A stretch of 64,000 bases of DNA from Amphibalanus amphitrite. Taxonomy: Eukaryota > Arthropoda > Thecostraca > Balanomorpha > Balanidae. Where the stretch lies: positions 593,245-657,244 of the forward strand of contig NW_024881829.1 in the NCBI RefSeq assembly GCF_019059575.1, given 5' to 3'. This document shows, one piece after another, positions 19,970-32,225 of this stretch (positions are counted from its first letter, which is position 1; each line of letters starts with the position of its first letter). The notes under the pieces were generated by a model, which did not search any database, was not told the DNA's origin, and was given only the letters and a program-made list of their open reading frames with translations. Position numbers and translations under genes: made by a program.

Positions 19970-20858
19970 GGGCCCCACAGGCACGTAGCTAGGATTTGGC
20001 CAAGGGAGGGGCGGAGGAATCCCGGGGGCCTCCTTTCTACAGAGGGCCTCCTCCCTAAAGGGGCCTCCTTTCTACAGAGGGTCTCATGCCTACATAATTA
20101 CATACAACATAATGCATTCACTTTTGTTCAGCTTTCATATGGCCAGCGCACTCGTATGTTTCTTACCGCTGTAGCGGTAGTCACACGTCACCGAGTGGCA
20201 TGGTAACTGGCAAAAAAAAAAAAAAAAAAACTCGGGCGCCGGCGGCGGCGGCGGTGGCGGCCGGACCGCAGCAAGAGGGGGAGGATCTGCGAGGAATGGG
20301 TGGATACTGGATGACGGTCAGAGTAACACTTGGTGTATTATCATGTATCGTGCAAGCGCTTAACCGTATTACGGGCGGGCTCTGAAAGACTCTGAATCAG
20401 GCGGGGGCCTTCTTGGCCCCCGTCAGAACTCGAAAAGCACGAATCGTAGCGACAAACGGCAACGGCGTTTGATAGTTCGTTGAACGACTTTTTTGTAAAC
20501 AACTTTTTTGGGTCAGGTCAATATTGAGGCCGCCAGAGGTCATAACAAATAACATGGTTTATAGTGACTTACATAGATAGGTCAACTTCACGTTTACTTG
20601 TTGTAAGTAAAACATGGTTTCGTTAGAAAATTTTCCTAGGTCCAGGTGGTTTGCCTCATTTACGCCGTAGATGAAGCAAACAATCGATGGATATATATTA
20701 ATTTCCCGGTCAAATAAATTATTATGAGTTGTGCGAAGCATGGCTATGGGAATATCACCACGATCTGATAAATGGTTTGGGTAATTTCATCCACGTAAAA
20801 ATACCAACACAGCCACAGGCATATATTACAGAAATGGGCTGCTGTGTTCATGCATTAA

Positions 20859-21430
20859 CCTGCGCCCTGCCGGGGGTGTTTAAACACCCCTGCAGTTCTC
20901 CGTGAATATCTCAAAAACGGCGGCGCGGCACACTATCCTACATCATTTCTACATATGTTGTGAAAATTTCAGTATCTTTTATTTCAGTATCTTATCTTAC
21001 TAGTATCTTTAATTACTAGTATCTTTGACACACTGAACATGAAAATGGCACCCGTGACCCCTTTTTATAACCCTGAGGTCATCTCAGCTCACCAATGGTA
21101 TCTGACTGTTTTTCGCGAATAACTTTTGATAGAGGCATGCTAGAGCGATGAAAACACCTAAGTTGTGTTTGGCTCGACGATTGGATGGACTGATATGGAA
21201 CTTAGCCCTTATCGGTCAGGTAATGACCCTGACCTGAGGCCAAATTTTCAAGTTGACCTTTCAAGGTCAATTGATAGTTCATTCCACACGTCTTGACGAG
21301 AGGAACACGATGCTGGTAAAGGGAAGTTCGTGCAAATTTTGAGACAAAAGTTATTGCCGAAAACTGGTTTCCGAAAATATCGGCTATTTTGGCAGTTTTT
21401 GCCCACTGCAGGTAAAACCGTTGACGGCAA
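20859..21430. mobile_element. TTAA-type MITE remnant
   Basis: TTAA (20855-20858) is followed by CCTGCGCCCTGCCGGGGG, then GTGAATATCTCAAAAACGGCGG and TGACCT-rich sequence like other TTAA elements here. The right end was not found. Confidence 0.45.
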
Positions 21431-21485
21431 AACCGTTGACGGCACCCGGCATGATTTCTCTGAGCGCATTTATACAACTAATTTG

Positions 21486-22335
21486 TCTACATAGGATAGG
21501 GCCTTCTGTTTACAGAGGACCTCCTCCTTACAGAGCCCCTGTCCCTTCCTACAGCGGGCGGCGACGCGGTTGGGAGTCTATTCTGTACAGTTTCCTGAGT
21601 TCTCAGTTCTCACTATAGTGAAAACTGAGAACTCTCTTTAGAGAGTAGCAGGGACCAGAAGCCAGAAGGCAATTTGCTTACAGTGGGCCTCCACTCTATG
21701 TACTTAATATACGACGCTGTCTTTGACTACCGGGGGCCTCCTGCCCACAGAGGGCCTCTTATCTACAGAGGGCTTCCTCTCTACAGATTGCCTCTTATCT
21801 ACAGAGGGCCTCTTCTCTGCTGAGGGTGTCTTTCTCTCCAGAGGGCATCCTTTACAGAGGGCATCCTCTCTACAGAGGGTCTCCTCTCTGGTCTCTACAG
21901 GGACCTCCTCTCTACAGAGGGCTTCCTATCTATATAGGGCCTCCTCTCTTCAAAGAGTCTCGTCTCTACACAGGACCTCTTCTATACAGAGGACCTCATC
22001 TCTGCAAAGGGCCTCCTCTCTTCAGAGGGCCTTCACTCTACAGAGGGCCTCCTACCTACAGAGGACCTCCTTTCTACTGAGGGAGTCCTCCTCTACAGAG
22101 GGCCCCCTCTCTTCAGACGATCTCCTCTCTACAGAGGGCCTCCTCTCTTCAAAGGGCCTTCTGATTTCAGACGGTTTCCTCTTTACAGAGGGCCTGCTCT
22201 CTACAGAGGGCCTCCTTTTTACAAAGGGTCTCCTTTTTGCAGCGGGCCTCCTCTCTACAGGGGGTCTCCTCTCTAAGGGGGCCTCCTCTCAACAGAGGGC
22301 CTCCTACCCACAGAGGGCCTCCTCTCTACTGAGGA
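21486..22335. repeat. 20-bp minisatellite, unit like CTCTACAGAGGGCCTCCT
   Basis: More than 30 imperfect copies, densest at 21720-22335; a few units also occur at 20030-20090 near the left end of the same hAT. It keeps a 222-codon frame open on the plus strand, but the protein is only a repeat translation (RASSLQ/TEGLLS) and is not called as a gene. Confidence 0.85.
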
Positions 22336-22879
22336 GTCAGAGGGGCCCTAGCGGTCAGACACAGACACTAGTGGTTATTCACAGGAGATGAGAAGGACCC
22401 TAGCTGTCACTTGTCAGACTGGTCAGAGGGCCCTGATTGTTCTGACGTCATTTTTTAGATTCCCGCGTAAATTTCGTTCGCCTCCGACGTGATTTTGGCC
22501 AACGTGGGCCTTCGGCCCACGTTTGATTCAGGCCGAAAGGATTCAGGCCAAGGCCCACGTTGGCCTGAATCCTTTCGGGGGGCCTCCTGAAAACCCCAAG
22601 GGAGGGGCGGGCGCCCCCTCCGCCCCCCTTGGCTACGTCCCTGGGGCCCCACGAGAACCTTTGAGGGCAAATATTGCCCAGGTATACTATACCCGAAGGT
22701 CCGCACAGATCTTTTACGTGTAGGGCCCGCTAAAATCTCTGAGCGGTTTTGCTGGCCTCTGACAGAAAAGACGAGTTTCTGAGGCCCTAAGCGATCTCCT
22801 GCGGAGTGTCGGCAGTCGGCACCGTGTGGTCACGTCACTGAACTCTATAATGTGGAAGGCGCATCGGCCGCCAGATGGT

Positions 22880-23965
22880 GTCCAACGGTGCCGCCATGTT
22901 GCGCAGACCAGGAAGCGGCCGCCGCCTGTGTTGGGAAATAGGGAATTCGGGACCTCGATTTACGTTTGCGGCCGCTGCATCCGTTACGTTCAAGCTATGT
23001 AGACACGAAACCCGGCATCCTACGCAGAATTGAGTTGAGAACAAGATGACATCTGAAAAAATCCTCAACTACAGGGAACTTATACGTTAAACCTTTATAA
23101 GTGAATGAGGAAATATTCACTATTGGCGCCGGGAATGATCTGAAACTATCTCAAGCATATAGAATCGTGATTCCATGCACTCCTTGCAAGGTCCAATGCT
23201 TCACATTTGCATTGTCGCCCTTGCGTGACGTCATTTGTGACGTCACAAGGGTCATAAACTTTTCTTCAATAATTCCCGATCAAATTGAGCTAGCGAATCG
23301 GGAAAGCCACAGATGGACTCAGAAAGACCTGCCGAATCGAATGATATGCAACATGGCCTTACTCGACAAGCTTAGTGAGCTGAGAGCTCTGACCTGACAT
23401 TGTCACGAGGTCAATGCCGTAAATTGACCTCACCCGAACAAAAAGTACATCACTCGATGCGCCTGAGCTAGGTGAACACGATGATGCCAAAATCTCGGCT
23501 CTACGGCCATTTTTGGCGAAGTTATTTACCAAAAACCGAGCCCGTGCCTTAGGTCACTTGACCTGACCTCAAGAGGTCACCGGTTGACCTGAGACCTTTA
23601 AAGCGGATTTCTACCAACCAGTCACTCTGCATTGTACTCTGCCTCATACGACCACTTTACCGCTAAATTCTAGTTGAATTAGCGGCGCATTAGCGGGGTG
23701 GGTTCAATCAAGCCTCTCAGCCGGGGCAAATTTAGAAAGACGATGGTCCGGCGAGTGAATTTAAGGAATTCTGAAGATTTGATCGTGTTCCCACTCAATT
23801 CTGCGTAAGATGCCGGGTTCCGTATCTACGTAACTTGAACGTAACGGATGCGGCGGCCGCAAACGTAAATCGAGGTCCCGAATTCCCTATTCCTCAACAC
23901 AGGCGGCGGCCGGTTCCTGGTCTGCGCAATATGGCCGCCACCGTTAGACACTACGGCCAATAGGG
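22880..23965. mobile_element. Element with long inverted arms (about 180 bp)
   Basis: The left arm (about 22880-23058) and right arm (about 23783-23965) are inverted copies sharing GCGCAGACCAGGAA, CGGGACCTCGATTTACG and CCGTTACGTTCAAG. The interior is similar to 27592-28240 and ends in CCGGCGAGTGAATTTAA, so a TTAA-type element probably lies inside. TSD not identified. Confidence 0.65.
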
Positions 23966-24059
23966 TTGAAGCGGCAGTGCTCCCCTGTGGGTCACGTGCA
24001 CCTCTGTGGGTCAACCCTTAACCTGACTTCCAATGGCCCTACATAGGGCCCAGAGAGGC

Positions 24060-24283
24060 TCACAGCCCAGAGAGGCTTCAGGTGCCGAAAGAAAAAGCCC
24101 CTGTCAGGTGGCCTACAATTTTTTTCAAGTCTTCAAAAAAAAAAAAAATCATCGTGCCAGGGCTGTGACGAAAAATAAGTGGCCTAAATCCGATGAGAAA
24201 ACAGGATTTGTGGGTACCTTAGGTTTGGCTCCTTCCCTGGTGTGCCCGACGCCCGCTCTCAAGCCCTGGATCCGCCAGTGAAA
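24060..24283. mobile_element. Fragment of the hAT family at 46-2178, GGATCCGCC end
   Basis: AAAATAAGTGGCCTAAATCC and the following GATGAGAAAACAGGATTTG match the 3' part of the 46-2178 element; it ends in CTGGATCCGCCAGTG. No TSD was found. Confidence 0.5.
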
Positions 24284-24468
24284 CCATCCCCTGGCATTTC
24301 GACAATTCTCCACCCATGCTGAAGCTGCTCAGGAGTAGGTAGGTAGGTATGTAATGCATCAAAATCCGAGTTTTTGGATTTTGGAGATACTTTTTGGGGG
24401 TATGTTCCCGTAGCGTGGAAAAACATTTTTGGATCCGCCTATGGCATTATCTCGTATAGTATCTTGCC

Positions 24469-24730
24469 TAGAGATGTCAATCGGATACCAACTTTTTGGT
24501 ATACCGATACCAAACCGATACCAACTTGGTATTTGGTATTTCAATCGTAATGTGTTTGGTATTTTGTTGGTATCATAGGCCCTCACTAATGTATTAGAGG
24601 CTAAGAAATCGGTAAAAAGTTGATATTTCCCTCAGTTTCTCAAGTTGGTTTGGTTTCGGTATTCTCCCGTGGTTTTAGTTGGTATTTGGTTTGGTATCGG
24701 TATTCCGATTTTCCGTGATTGACATCACTA
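24469..24730. mobile_element. hAT MITE with GGTATC repeats
   Basis: Ends TAGAGATGTCAATC and GATTGACATCACTA are inverted (one mismatch). ATCTTGCC flanks both sides (24461-24468 and 24731-24738). The interior is mostly GGTAT/GATACC repeats. Confidence 0.88.
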
Positions 24731-24769
24731 ATCTTGCCCCCCCCACGCCAAAATTGAATTCGTCGCCCC

Positions 24770-24930
24770 TGGCCTATACAAACGACACCACCGCATACGC
24801 CCGCCCGCCGCCAAACACAAACACCGCAAAAAACGCAAACACCGACGCAAAAAATTGCATTGCACGCCCGCCCGCCGCAAGCCGCAAAACGCCGCAAAAA
24901 ACGGCCGCACGCCAGGGCCTTGTCTGAGGA
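24770..24930. repeat. ACGCCGCAAAAAACG-type low-complexity repeat
   Basis: Repeated CGCCCGCCCGCCGC and CGCAAAAAACGC motifs. Similar stretches occur at 32540-32700 and, in short form (ACAAACGACACCACCGCATA), at 37776. Confidence 0.5.
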
Positions 24931-24940
24931 ACTTTCACTG

Positions 24941-25560
24941 GGGGGGGGGGGGGGGGACAGAGCCTGAAGGAGCCAAACCTAGGGTAGGTACCCCCAAATC
25001 CTGTTTTCTCACCGGATTTAAACCACTTATTTTTCATCACAGCCCTGACACCATGATTTTTTTTTTGAAAACTAAAGGAAAAAAACAAGGGCGGATCCAG
25101 CCGGCCGTCTTGGGGGGGGGGGGGGGGCAACCGGTTGGGACAAGCCAAACCTAGGGTACCCCCAAATCTAGTTTTCTCATCGGTTTTAGGCCACTTATTT
25201 TTAACCCTTCGCCTTTTCATCGAAAAAAAAAACGAAACGAAAACAGTTGCAAAAAGTGAGATATTTTGTCTCAGCTGAGTCAAGGAACTTTTTTATTTAC
25301 AGTAATCATGGGACAAAACACCATCCATTAGAACCAAAGCAGAGTCGAGAATGTTCAGATCGTTCAGATCGTTCACAGCGGTTCTGGAGCAGCGCCGTGG
25401 TCGCGGTAGTCAAGGAACTACCTTTTTGGTAACGTAGAATAAAGGCTTAAATCTTCCACATGAGCTGTCAAGCAAGGTAAAGAGGGGGATTTTTTCTTAA
25501 ATGTTTTCTTCCCTTTAGTTTTCCTTTGTGACCCACAACCGCTAATTCAGGGAGGGCAAG
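24941..25560. mobile_element. Two partial hAT-family copies side by side
   Basis: G-runs at about 24941 and 25112 are each followed by GCCAAACCTAGGGTA and the inverse of the ATAAGTGGCC block. The second begins AAGGGCGGATCCAGCC and continues into a CTCAGCTGAGTCAAGG segment related to about 2000. Confidence 0.5.
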
Positions 25561-25670
25561 CTGCCCCGACGGTTCCTAGCCCTATGAAAAGTTGTGGGGC
25601 AGCGCCCCACGGCCCCAGAGTTGTGGGGGCAGGCTGCCCCCCAGACCCCCAGCTCCCGCGCCCATGACCA
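25546..25670. repeat. Dispersed repeat, inverted copy of 1440-1600
   Basis: ATGAAAAGTTGTGGGGC and CCCCAGAGTTGTGGGGGC match the complement of the 1440-1600 stretch. Confidence 0.5.
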
Positions 25671-25939
25671 CAAAGTTCAGGCCCATGGCCCGGCGTCGAG
25701 CTCAAATTCAGACTCGGCAATGTTGATGGTGTGTCCGAGTTCAGACAAGCTGAGCTTATGCTGGGTTCAGCTAGGACGATTGAAGAGGTATCCTGTTGGG
25801 CTAAATGCCGGACAATCTCAAGCTCTAATTTTGCATTTAATGCTTAATTATCCTACTATGTTGAGTGAAAACTACCCATGTGTCATTAAGTATAACTTCA
25901 AATAGTGGGTTTGGTTAGTGACATATGGTGGAGCATTAA
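25671..25939. other. Unassigned stretch
   Basis: No gene, TIR or strong repeat was recognised. Confidence 0.3.
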
Positions 25940-25943
25940 TTAA

Positions 25944-26537
25944 CCCACGAGCCGCTGGGGGGGGGGGGGGCATAAAGTTGCCCCCCTTTACGTTTTGTGA
26001 AATATCTCCGAAACCTGATGAGCTACGAACGTGAAACTTGGCATAGCTTCAAATGAATACCTAGGCAATATTTGAAAAAAGTTTGGTGGTTGTAGCACCT
26101 AAGATGACGTCACAGTAACGTCATAAAGTTTTGTCGTTTTCCGATATGGACCGTTTCTGATGACGCTGAGCATGAAACTCAACTGTAAATGAACTAGACA
26201 GCACCTGCTGTCATCCTAAAACATCTAACTACACTTCCATCTAGTTCCTGACCAATAATCGGCCCTTTATATTCGGTCCCATATATCTGATGTATCGTGA
26301 GGAATATGAGAGCCGCAAATCTATAATTTCACTTATGACGTCACTGTGACGTCATTTCAAATGGGATCGACACCAAATTTGGACACAATCTTGGCTAGGT
26401 ATTCAGGAAGATGTGTGCAAAGTTTCGCTTCTCTATCTCTTCGCGTTGCGACGATATCGTCGCAGAAGTAAAGGGGGGGCAACTATATGCCCCCCCCAGC
26501 GGCCGGCGGGTGGCGCGGAGGCCCAGCGGCCGCCGGG
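25944..26537. mobile_element. TTAA-type MITE P5
   Basis: Starts CCCACGAGCCGCTGGGGG and ends CCCAGCGGCCGCCGGG, with TTAA outside (25940-25943 and 26538-26541). G-run near the left end, C-run near the right. The right TTAA is shared with P6. Confidence 0.75.
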
Positions 26538-26541
26538 TTAA

Positions 26542-28247
26542 CCTTCGCCGGCCGAGGGGGGGTGGGCCGCCCCCCATAGGGTTTTTTCGCGATAGCTCCG
26601 AACACGCTGGCGATAGAGAGCTGAAACTTGGCATACCTGACCTTTGATTCAAGCCGCAGCTTTTGACACCAACCGCATTTTTGGGTCAGGTCAGGTCACT
26701 GACCTATGACGTCATAAAAGAACCTCTGCACGGTCTTCAGATGTCGCAACTTCGCAACGCCCTCACTGCCAGAGGAGATGTCACAGGGAAATGAAACTTG
26801 CAGGATCTAGTATCCATTATGAGTCTCACAACTTGTATATCTCGGATTTTTCCTAAAGGTCATATGAGGTCAGGTCATTTTCGTGACCTCACCATTATTA
26901 CGGAGCGAGCGAAGCGAGCGTAGTCTTTCCTTAGATTAACGGAAATTTCTGAGTATGAGCGGCCGGCCGGCCGGTCACGATTCTGCGACGCTTATATCTC
27001 AGCAACCACTTGACCGATTTACACGCGGTAATTTTTGTAGGGTAGCTTCATTCCTTCTACCAAGTATTGGACTATTCCCGATGCATGTGGGTGACCCCTT
27101 ATGCACGTGCCACGTGCAAAACGAAGAGGTGTCCGTTTTGTAACTGTTGCAATATCTCGGTAACTACTTGGCCGATTGCGCTGAAAGTTGGCATGTAGGT
27201 AGGCACTCACTAGGCAATGCATATCCATGTGCCAGAATTGGGGTGCTGCTGCACGTGCGCACGTGCAGGGGTCGATTCCAGATCTCGAGAACGGCTCGAC
27301 CGATTGCGCTCAAATTTGGTACACAGTTAGGGACCAGTTAGTAGGGTGTCGTGCACAAGTCAGTTGGGACCCATTTTGCACGTGCGCACGTGCAGGGTGC
27401 CGCTTCCAGATCTCGAGAACGGCTGGGCCGATTGTGCCCAAATTTTTTCACGTCGCTAGACACCGGTTAGTAGGGTGCCGTGCACAAGTCAGTTGGAGGT
27501 ACCCCCTCGAAATTTCGCACGTGCAAGGCCCACCCTCTCGCTCGCTCCGTTAGTCGCCCCAAAAGGCGTTATACTGGTAAGTCAATGGGGAAAAATGAAA
27601 ACTGCTATTCTGGCGCCGGGAACGATCTCCAACTATCTCAAGCACACAGAATCGTGATTTGATGCACTCCTTGCAAGGTTAGATGCGTCACTTTTGCAAT
27701 GTTGACCTTGCGTGACGTCATTTATGACGTCATCAAGGTCATATTAGTTTTTCGTCAATAACTCCCGATCAAATTGAGCTAGCGAGTCGGGAAAGCCACC
27801 AATAGACTCAGAAAGACCTGCCGAATCGAATGATATGCGACATAACCTCTTTCGACCAGCTTCGTGACCTGGGGGTGCTGATCTGACCTTGACCTGAGAT
27901 CAACACCCCAAGTTGACCTGACCCGGACAAAAAGTATATTATTCGACGTGCCTGAGCGAGGTGAACACGATGCTGCCGAAATCGCGGCTCTGCGACCGTT
28001 TGTTGCGAACTTATTCACCAAAAACTGAACCGTACCTTGGGGCACTTGACCTGACCTCAGAGGTCACCGGTTGACCTGGGACCTTAAAATCGGGTACCAA
28101 TCTCTGCGTCTCGTAACGGCGCACACGCTCGTTTTTTCCGCGACGCGCTAGCTCCACCAGGGGCGAAACGGCGAGGGGGGGGGGGGGTCGTACCCGCCCT
28201 CCCCCTCGGCCGGCGCGTATGTAGAAAACCAATAGGTCCGGCGAGGG
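26542..28247. mobile_element. TTAA-type MITE P6, interrupted by family Y
   Basis: CCTTCGCCGG at the left and CCGGCGAGGG at the right (after a G-run near 28173) lie between TTAA sites 26538-26541 and 28248-28251. Family Y copy 2 (26901-27577) interrupts it. TGACCT-rich sequence lies on both sides of the interruption. Confidence 0.65.
26901..27577. mobile_element. Repeat family Y, copy 2 (uninterrupted)
   Basis: Starts CGGAGCGAGCGAAGCGAG and ends GGCGTTATACTGG, as in copy 1. It has the uninterrupted GTAGGCAC site that marks the hAT insertion in copy 1. Two tandem blocks of about 145 bp sit at 27230-27510 with the same AACGGCT..CCGATTG motif. Confidence 0.65.
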
Positions 28248-28366
28248 TTAAGGGTTCTAGGGGTGCACATGCACCCCCTAACTGAATAAAGTACCTTCTC
28301 AAAATGACGTTTGAAACACTTCAAAAACAAGTACAGGTAAGGGGAAATTGTGTCTTCCTCTGTTAA

Positions 28367-29241
28367 CCCTCCCCGTATAGGGGGAGGGGTCGAACAGACC
28401 CCACCCCCCTCGATTTTTCGCGAATAACTCGCGTAAAAACGGCTAATGGCGACGAAACTTTCAGTACCCTCGAGTTAATCAATTTTGCATCTACCCTGAA
28501 ATTTTAATTACCCTTACCCAAGTGACCTTTGACCTGTGACCTATTTCTCGAGACCATGTTTGGCCGGGATCGCGATTCGGCGTATGTTGGCTCGCATTAG
28601 CCGCGCGTTTGCAGTCTTTTCGTGGTTTCAAGCGTTCAAACATGTGATATGATGTTTGTCCCATGCATTTGGATGGGTGTGAAGGTCACCTGAAGGTCAG
28701 GTCAGGTCATTGACCTTTGATGACCTCAGTTCACTTTTTCGAGTTTTACATGTTTCTAGGCTAGTTTTTGGAGCTGAACTCGAATTCAGCAACCATTTGA
28801 ACATTTACGAAGTACTTTAAGTGCCTTCGTAACATGTTACGAAGCTGTCAGAGGCGGTTGACACGTACTACGAATACCCGGCAGGACCACTACTGGTTGA
28901 CCTGACCCGACCTGGCCTAAATGCATGAAGACATCTTCTGGGATCAACACTAACACGATATTCGTGATCAGCACCCCGGAAAAGCTCAGCCACACTTACG
29001 ACGCTCTAACAGGTCCCAATTTTCCCGACTTTTGGGTCATTGACCTGACCTGGAAGGTCAACCATGAAGGTAGACCTAGGACCTTAAATTGGGCATCATC
29101 GTCTTCCTCTCGTCACGGGCAGCACGCTCGTTTTTTTTTTCGCGAAGCTCTAGCTCGATCAGCGGCCAAACGGCAATGGGGGCAACGCCCCCCTCCCCCC
29201 CTATACGTTCGCGGCTGACAAAACGCCAATACGGGCGAGGT
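28367..29241. mobile_element. TTAA-type MITE P7
   Basis: TTAA (28363-28366) then CCCTCCCCGTATAGGGGG; the right end reads ATACGGGCGAGGT then TTAA (29242-29245). The interior closely follows P1 and P9, with TGACCT motifs. Confidence 0.75.
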
Positions 29242-29325
29242 TTAAATCCATATACATTCAGGCATGAGACAAGAAAGCTCCTGTTTAATAGTGTTAATGA
29301 ACTATGAAGAAGCTTCAGCTATTAA

Positions 29326-30246
29326 CCCGCGAGTTGCTGGGGGGGGGGGGGCGTTAAACGCCCCCACTTGTTTCGCCGGGCCATAGCATAAAAACGTCGC
29401 GCCGTAGGCGCGCCAAATTTTGGGTACCTGTAGAGAATTGATTGAAGTTTATTGTGACAAAGGTTCAAAAAAATCGATCGGAAAATTTTAGAGATATCGA
29501 GGTTTTAGTGACGTCATGATTTCTGAGTTTTCGACCAAAAACGGCATATGTTCAAAAAATCATATAAAATCACAGAATAGACATACAGACATGCCGTAAA
29601 CGCCATTAGACTGCCAATACCATGAACAATCAAATGGCTATCTTCGATTATTGATTATCGTTCCGCATTTTCCAAAATATTGAACTGAATCTCGGCAATT
29701 TCTCGTGACTACTTCACCACCATGATACATGCATTTTTTAAATTTAACTTTTTGAGCCAAACACGTACACATATGATAAAATGAATGTCACCATCGTGTT
29801 CTACGCCTCAAATTACCCATAAAACATGTGTCACAGGCTGCGAATACCAGTTTTGATTTTCGGGGATATTTGCCTACCCGGTTGACCTGACCTTGACCCT
29901 GACCTTTGCTTGACTGACCTTTACATGGAGCTGACACTCTTGTAGGCCTTATATGATGGATTGTGCACCGTTTTGACAGAGTTTATGACGAGAGGCGCCA
30001 ATTGCGAAGTCCTGAAGTCCATGCTACTGAAAGCCCGATTTCAGGTGTTTGACCTGACCTTGACCCCACCTGTGACCTCAAAATTCAATTTTAAAGTACT
30101 CATCTGAAGCGTCTCGTCGCGTTCTTTCGTTTGCCGCCTCGTGCGTTTCGCTGCGCCTATTGGTTCTCGAGTTATCGGCTGGGGGCGTTTAACGCCCCCC
30201 CCCCCCAGCAAACGGTGGGTGGCGAAATACCCCAGCAACTGCCGGG
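29326..30246. mobile_element. TTAA-type MITE P8
   Basis: Starts CCCGCGAGTTGCTGGGGG and ends CCCAGCAACTGCCGGG between TTAA sites 29322-29325 and 30247-30250. GGGCGTTTAACGCCCC occurs near both ends. The flanks AAGCTTC/GAAGCTT outside were originally contiguous. Confidence 0.8.
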
Positions 30247-30504
30247 TTAAGAAGCTTCTGAAATCTCTCAAGCTGAAGTTGATTATACTCAGTGTTGTTA
30301 TGATCATTCCTCAGTTTTCTGACAAGAATCACACATTTGGCCATGGCAAACGTTGAAAATACCTTTTTCTTTAAAAAAAGTGCCTAATGACAATCTTACT
30401 TTCCAACAAATTTGCAATTAAAACCAACCAGTACACAATACAGAACACGTGCCTATGAATGCGAATAACAATGTGATATCACGTCAATTTCTCCTACATG
30501 TTAA

Positions 30505-30668
30505 CCTTCGCCGGCACAGGCCATTTTGACTCTGGTTGGCAGAGTTTTTCACGTTTGCCCCAAGGTCACTCAATCATCAAAGCAATATTTCAGTTTTCAG
30601 CATAGGAACTTTGAGAATGTTTATTTTTGGTAATATTACTAAGTCCTCGAGCGAGGAACATATTGAAT
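30505..30668. mobile_element. TTAA-type left-end remnant
   Basis: TTAA (30501-30504) followed by CCTTCGCCGGCAC, the same start as P6; no right end was found. Confidence 0.4.
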
Positions 30669-30927
30669 ATAATTAGATAAATAAAAGAAATTGACCTTTT
30701 CCTCGACATCAAAAATGTAAAAAGCCGAATAATATATTTAAAAAAAAACGGTGAGCTTTCGGCCACTGGCCTTTATCAAACCAACGTGATAACAATGTTA
30801 ATGTTATCACGTTGGTTTGATAAAGGCCAGTGGCCGAAAGCTCACCGTTTTTTTTAAAATATATTATTCGGCTTTTTACATTTTTGATGTCGAGGAAAAG
30901 GTCAACTTCTTTTATTTATCTAATTAT
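30669..30927. repeat. Large palindrome, about 126-bp arms
   Basis: Arms 30669-30794 and 30802-30927 are nearly perfect inverted copies around 7 bp. The only differences I see are one base near the outer end and A-run length. The centre reads GTGATAACAATGTTAATG. Confidence 0.85.
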
Positions 30928-30949
30928 AATGTTTATTTTTTAGTTTTCT

Positions 30950-31062
30950 TGACTTATGTCTTGGGGGGGGGGGGCAAAAGATACATAGTATGGCCCCCTT
31001 TGACCGTCTTGGGGGGGAGCATGGCCCCGTTGCCCCCCCCCCCCCTTGGATCCGCCCTTGGG
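30950..31062. mobile_element. hAT-family end remnant with GGATCCGCCCTTG
   Basis: Paired G- and C-runs and the terminal CTTGGATCCGCCCTTG match the end of the fragment near 25090 in inverse orientation. Confidence 0.45.
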
Positions 31063-31892
31063 AAAAAATAATAGGCCATCCGACCCATGCTTTTACATTA
31101 GATTGTACTTGTAGCCTCCTCACATTGCCCATCAGACAGTAATAATCACACTTATCGGTGTTGAGCGTTTGTTTGAGTGGCCTGTCGCCTTGTGGCTTGT
31201 CCAAGGAATTTGCATGCCGAGCCTTATGTCGGGGGCCCACACGCATAGACTGAGCCAAGATTACTTTACTAATAGACTGACTAATAGACTTACTAATACT
31301 GGACTGAGCGCTTGACTCTGAGCTCATGCCAGCTTCTGGACCCACGCCGGCCTCTATGGTAGCCCACACTGGTTTTATATGATCCATACCAGGCTTTAAG
31401 GGTCAATCTGAGTGGAGACAGTATTTTCCCACTAGGGCCCCCTCAGACTAGTGTAATGCCTATGTATCAACTTGGAGATGATGGCTTCTCAGGTGGATTC
31501 TCCGTAATCACCGTGGATCTCCGACACAACCTTAAGGTCGTCAGAGGCTATAAACTAAACAAAAAATGAAGATTTATCGTGTAGAAGTGCAATTTGAGGC
31601 CCGTTGGGACCTTAAGTGGCTGGCATTTGCCCACCGGGACTCCACGCCGACTTCTTAAGATACATAATCCAGCTGTCAGTACCCGTTCCCATAGACAGAC
31701 CACCAATCTGCGCCTACGTACGACCACCACGGGAGCCTGCTTCATTACGATTAGGAGCTACTCTAGCCGCACACCGGTGACCGTCCAGCCAGAAGTTGGA
31801 TTGGACGCCGAATAGTGAGGACGACGATAGGCAAAAACAACAGATTTACGCCCCGAGGACAGAAACAACAGATTGATACGTAAAGGAGAAAT
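31063..31892. other. Unassigned stretch
   Basis: No gene recognised. A few TTACTAATAGACTGACTAATAG units occur at 31260-31310. Confidence 0.3.
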
Positions 31893-32225
31893 TTTTGTCG
31901 GTAGAGCGTTGGACTCCGCGTGGTGAGGGCACGCGTCCCGGTTATAACAGTCCGGGTTCGAAGCGCGACAGAGTCGCTCGATGTTTCCTCCTGGCGAGTA
32001 TGGTTGCGGTTGGTGGCAGGTCGTAGTCAGTCGAAGTCAGTGAGGGGACCGGCCGTGCGCGGCTATGTGCATACGTTAAACTTTGGGCTCTAACTTCTGC
32101 CATAGATCAGGAATTGCGCGATCGGAGGGTAGAGGGCAGGGCCAACGCAACAAGCTCTGCTTAGCGGGAGCTTTGTCCTTGTGAATCCTTCCATTCAAAA
32201 GGTCCGGACTAAATTTATAAAAAAG
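31893..32225 (+). mobile_element. tRNA-derived SINE, copy 2, head truncated
   Basis: It matches the complement of 7501-7858: GGTAGAGCGTTGGACTCCGC, box B GGGTTCGAAGC at about 31953, the same body, ending ATTTATAAAAAAG. Box A is missing. Confidence 0.8.

Larger units (their letters stand above)
19978..22643. mobile_element. hAT-type element containing a minisatellite
   Basis: Ends CAGGCACGTAGCT (19978) and GGCTACGTCCCTG (ending 22643) are inverted at 11 of 13 positions. GGGCCCCA flanks both sides (19970-19977 and 22644-22651), an 8-bp TSD. No transposase is seen. Inside lie an A-run with GGC repeats (20213-20260), a TTAA-type remnant starting at 20859 and the long 20-bp minisatellite. Confidence 0.75.

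Noticed and set aside
21486-22335. CRISPR-like array
   Set aside because: Repeats are adjacent and imperfect without unique spacers; eukaryotic minisatellite.
21723-22391. 222-codon open frame, plus strand
   Set aside because: It is the translation of a 20-bp minisatellite; all frames give repeat peptides and there is no start context, domain or splice signal.
24774-25283. 169-codon minus-strand frame rich in F, P and R
   Set aside because: It spans C-runs, A-runs and CGCAAAAAACG repeats shared by other loci; no domain.
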